A stretch of 34,637 nucleotides of DNA from UBA4416 sp031539425 (GTDB taxonomy: Bacteria; Bacteroidota; Bacteroidia; B-17B0; Aurantibacillaceae). Below, one piece after another: positions 32,802 to 34,637 of this stretch. A program made the translations under genes and the position numbers. The stretch is taken from NCBI GenBank assembly GCA_031539425.1, contig JAVKLI010000101.1:1-34637 (forward strand), written 5' to 3'. Positions within the stretch are counted from its first letter, which is position 1; each line of letters opens with the position of its first letter. The notes beneath the pieces are model-generated. The model was not told the DNA's origin and searched no databases. It was given only the letters and a program-made list of their open reading frames with translations.

Positions 32802-33103
32802 TGAAAACATTTGGAGAAATCATAAAATCGAAACGCAAAGAACAAAATCTGTTGCTTCGTGAAATTTCCGCCTTGACTAATATTGACCAATCTATCATAA
32901 GCAAATTAGAAAAAGGAGAAAGAAAAGCTTCTCGAGAACAAGTCTTGAAACTAGCTACAGTTTACAAATTACCTGAAAGCGATTTAATAATTTCTTGGCA
33001 AAGCGACAAAGTCGCTTATGATTTAATGTTAGAAAACGATGCCGATAAAATTTTGAAAGCGGCAGAATCAAAAGTTAAATATCTTAAAACCATAAAAAAA
33101 TGA
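32801..33103 (+). CDS. XRE-family HTH regulator, C-protein-like
   Basis: A 100-residue DNA-binding protein. An XRE/Cro-type helix-turn-helix spans about 5-60: FGEIIKSKRKEQN, LLLREISALTNIDQSIISKLEKGER, KLATVYKLPESDL. The C-terminal 30 residues are charged and helical (DADKILKAAESK), likely for dimer contacts. In type II restriction-modification systems small HTH proteins (C proteins) set the timing of methyltransferase and endonuclease expression and bind tandem dyads at their own promoter. The tandem dyads here and the ATGA overlap with the methyltransferase fit that role. C proteins usually have about 80-100 residues. Function is inferred from fold and context. Confidence 0.8.
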   Translation: MKTFGEIIKSKRKEQNLLLREISALTNIDQSIISKLEKGERKASREQVLKLATVYKLPESDLIISWQSDKVAYDLMLENDADKILKAAESKVKYLKTIKK

Positions 33104-34375
33104 AAAAAAACTATTATCATTATTTACTGGTTGTGGTGGAATGGACATTGGTTTTGAAGGTGGCTTTAAAATTCCAAAAGCAACAATTAACACAGACATA
33201 CACAAAGACTGGATTCAAAAAGAAGATGCGATATATTATTATTTAAAAGAAACCTTTTTTGAAACCAAAATTGCAAACGACATTAGTGAATACGCAAAGA
33301 TTGCTTGGAATGATTACTTTTCAAAAAAACGGGGGCACGACCTAAATGGAACTTTTAGAGTTGGTAGCATAGTAGATATAGTAAAAGAATATCAAAATGG
33401 AAACACAAAAGTCTTTCCTAAAAACATAGAAATAGTTACTGGTGGTTTTCCTTGCCAAGATTTTAGCGTAGCCGGAAAACGTAAGGGATTTAATTCACAC
33501 AAAGACCATCACGGAAATATTATAAATTCAGATATTCCAACAGAAGAGACAAGGGGCAAACTTTATATGTGGATGAAACAAGTTGTTGAAATTACTTTAC
33601 CAAAAATTTTCATCGCTGAAAATGTAAAAGGTTTAGCAAACTTAGGCGAAGTAAAAGAAATTATACAGTCAGATTTTTCAAATATTAATGGAGATGGTTA
33701 TTTAGTTTTATCCCCTAAAGTTTTACATTCTGGTCATTACGGAGTTCCGCAATCAAGAGAAAGAATAATATTTATTGGATTTAAAAAATCTGCTCTTACA
33801 AAAGAAGCTTTAAAAGAATTATCTAAAAGTGATATTTCAGAAAAATATAATCCTTATCCAGTAGCAACACATAGGTTAAACGGAGAAATGCATTATTCAT
33901 CTGTTGAACACTTGATGACAACATTTACAAAGAGTAAAGAGGTGTTGTTGGATTTAAAAGAGCCTGAAGACGCATCTGATTTATCTCAAATGCACTATTC
34001 AAAAGCAAAGTTTATGGGTATTCATTGTCAAGGACAAAAAGAAATTGAATTAGAAAAGCTTGCTCCAACAATACGTTCAGAACATCACGGAAATATTGAA
34101 TACCGAAGACTTAAGCTTTCAAATGGTGGAAAAAAACCAATGAATTACAAAGGGGACTTAAAGAAAGACGCTTAACATGACGAGAATGTGCAAGAATTCA
34201 AACATTTCTAGACGATTTTAATTTTATAATACCTAATAATGAGAAGAACACAAAATTTTCAGTTAGTCCATCTGTTGGTTATAAATTAGTAGGAAATGCC
34301 GTTCCACCCTTATTAGCATACCACATCGCGAAAAAGATAGAATCAAACTGGAAATTCTATTTTAATTCTTTGTAA
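33100..34375 (+). pseudogene. Broken DNA (cytosine-5) methyltransferase
   Basis: The six main m5C methyltransferase motifs are present, but not in one frame. Motif I (LLSLFTGCGGMDIGFEGG), IV (GGFPCQDFSVAGKRKG, catalytic Cys, around 33450), VI (AENVKGL) and VIII (QSRERIIFIGF) lie in one frame up to the stop at 34175. Motifs IX/X (RECARIQTF, VGNAVPPLLAYHIAKKI) continue in another frame to TAA at 34375. The ATG at 33100 overlaps the HTH stop (ATGA) and is followed by eight A (33103-33110); nine would join it to motif I, while the existing frame has a stop just upstream. One base is also missing near GGGGAC (34152-34157), and TGA at 34178-34180 interrupts the second part. The Met at 33141 lies inside motif I and is not a credible start. 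Confidence 0.88.
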
Positions 34376-34404
34376 TTTTACCTAAATTCATAATTTAGGT
34401 AAAA
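34376..34404 (+). terminator. Hairpin after the methyltransferase pseudogene
   Basis: TTTTACCTAAATT (34376-34388) and AATTTAGGTAAAA (34392-34404) are perfect 13-base arms with a 3-base loop, starting right after the TAA at 34375. Because the arms begin and end in T/A runs it can act on both strands, though no long T-run follows on the plus strand. The last base is the A of the next ATG. Confidence 0.6.
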
Positions 34405-34472
34405 TGGCTAAAGAAATATATAAAGTATTCAGCGAAAAGACATTAATAAGTAAGGGGAGTTCTATAAATTAA
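34404..34472 (+). CDS. 22-codon frame, possible remnant of a restriction gene
   Basis: ATG at 34404 opens MAKEIYKVFSEKTLISK and stops at TAA 34470-34472. If one base were restored near the stop, the frame would go on for 11 more codons (NIDKFGNYILI, 34472-34504). That is the same kind of one-base loss seen twice in the methyltransferase. The place, directly after a C-protein/methyltransferase pair, is where an endonuclease gene would be expected. I do not recognise the peptide, and it could equally be chance. Confidence 0.25.
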   Translation: MAKEIYKVFSEKTLISKGSSIN

Positions 34473-34533
34473 ATATTGATAAATTCGGTAATTATATATT
34501 AATTTAATTATCTGAATATCAGGTAGTTAATTT

Positions 34534-34541
34534 TATATTTG
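34534..34541 (+). promoter_or_regulatory. -7 box for the final gene
   Basis: TATATTTG matches TAnnTTTG exactly, 21 bases before the ATG at 34563. No clear -33 TTG is visible. Confidence 0.45.
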
Positions 34542-34562
34542 CACTATAAATACATCAATAAA

Positions 34563-34637
34563 ATGAAGACAGGTTACTATAAATCTAAAGGGAAAAAAGG
34601 ATTGTTTGACGATGAAAATTCGTTAGCACTATTATCA
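34563..34637 (+). CDS. Start of a possible IS5-type transposase, cut by the window edge
   Basis: Only 25 codons are present (MKTGYYKSKGKKGLFDDENS, then LALLS). The basic opening followed by GLFDDENSLALLS resembles the start of Bacteroidota IS5-related transposases, which often have a K-rich lead followed by LFDE..R.EKLS. That is recall, not a search, and 25 residues is thin evidence. A transposase next to a decaying restriction-modification locus would be typical. I could not find terminal inverted repeats in the 90 bases before it. Confidence 0.4.
   Translation, partial: MKTGYYKSKGKKGLFDDENSLALLS

Noticed and set aside
33141..34175. Intact 344-residue methyltransferase starting at 33141
   Set aside because: This Met lies inside motif I, so the SAM-binding FTGCGG would be missing, and motifs IX and X lie beyond the stop in another frame.
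34178..34180. Reading the TGA as an amino acid (recoding)
   Set aside because: TGA is used as a normal stop by other genes here, such as the HTH gene and the LolD-type gene, and a frameshift is also needed, so decay is simpler.
1..34637. CRISPR array, rRNA or prophage genes
   Set aside because: No regularly spaced repeats, no rRNA-like sequence and no phage structural genes are visible anywhere.

Overview
The window is a piece of an AT-rich (about one third G+C) chromosome of a member of the Bacteroidota. Signs of this are the fused LpxC-FabZ gene, a type IX secretion (T9SS) sorting tail on a metalloprotease, a TonB-dependent receptor with an N-terminal carboxypeptidase-regulatory domain, a DUF3098 gene next to uppP, genes without Shine-Dalgarno sequences, and many upstream boxes of the Bacteroidota form TAnnTTTG. 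BshA (bacillithiol synthesis) and the LuxC-like reductase/ferredoxin pair suggest a lineage outside the Bacteroidales, in the Flavobacteriia/Sphingobacteriia/Cytophagia range. I cannot name genus or species.

Layout. 1-3625 (minus): the 5' end of a secreted protein, then DUF3098-uppP-uvrD/pcrA as one transcription unit. 3736-8029 (plus): tRNA-His, an unrecognised small gene, cdsA, and a membrane pyrophosphatase that carries an extra C-terminal YceI domain. 8103-11267: a LuxC-type acyl-CoA reductase diverging from an 8Fe ferredoxin, rlmD, and a small repeat-bearing lipoprotein. 11421-13859 (plus): pyrD and glutamate dehydrogenase. 14181-15290 (minus): dprA. 15414-21909 (plus): a tight envelope operon (T9SS-exported M43 protease, PorE-like TPR/propeller/OmpA protein, LolD-type ATPase, TonB-dependent receptor). 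21939-27172 (minus): lpxC-fabZ, lpxD, clpB. 27344-30068 (minus): ispF, a SAM-hydroxide adenosyltransferase homologue, an ABM-fold protein and bshA in one operon. 30239-32484 (plus): an ABC-F ATPase and an Nfu-type Fe-S scaffold.

From about 32.5 kb to the end the character changes to accessory DNA. A structured inverted repeat is followed by a C-protein-like HTH regulator whose promoter is covered by two tandem dyads. Next comes a DNA cytosine-5 methyltransferase that is translationally coupled to the regulator but broken: a poly-A tract of the wrong length at its start, a later frameshift and a stop. After it lie a hairpin, a 22-codon reading frame that may be the remnant of a restriction gene, and the start of what is probably a transposase. 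I read this as a decaying or possibly phase-variable type II restriction-modification island next to core housekeeping genes.

The points most worth a second look are the pyrophosphatase-YceI fusion (with an apparently relocated gating glutamate), the broken methyltransferase locus with its tandem operators, the SAM-hydroxide adenosyltransferase homologue that lacks the expected catalytic residues, and the envelope operon with an orphan LolD-type ATPase.
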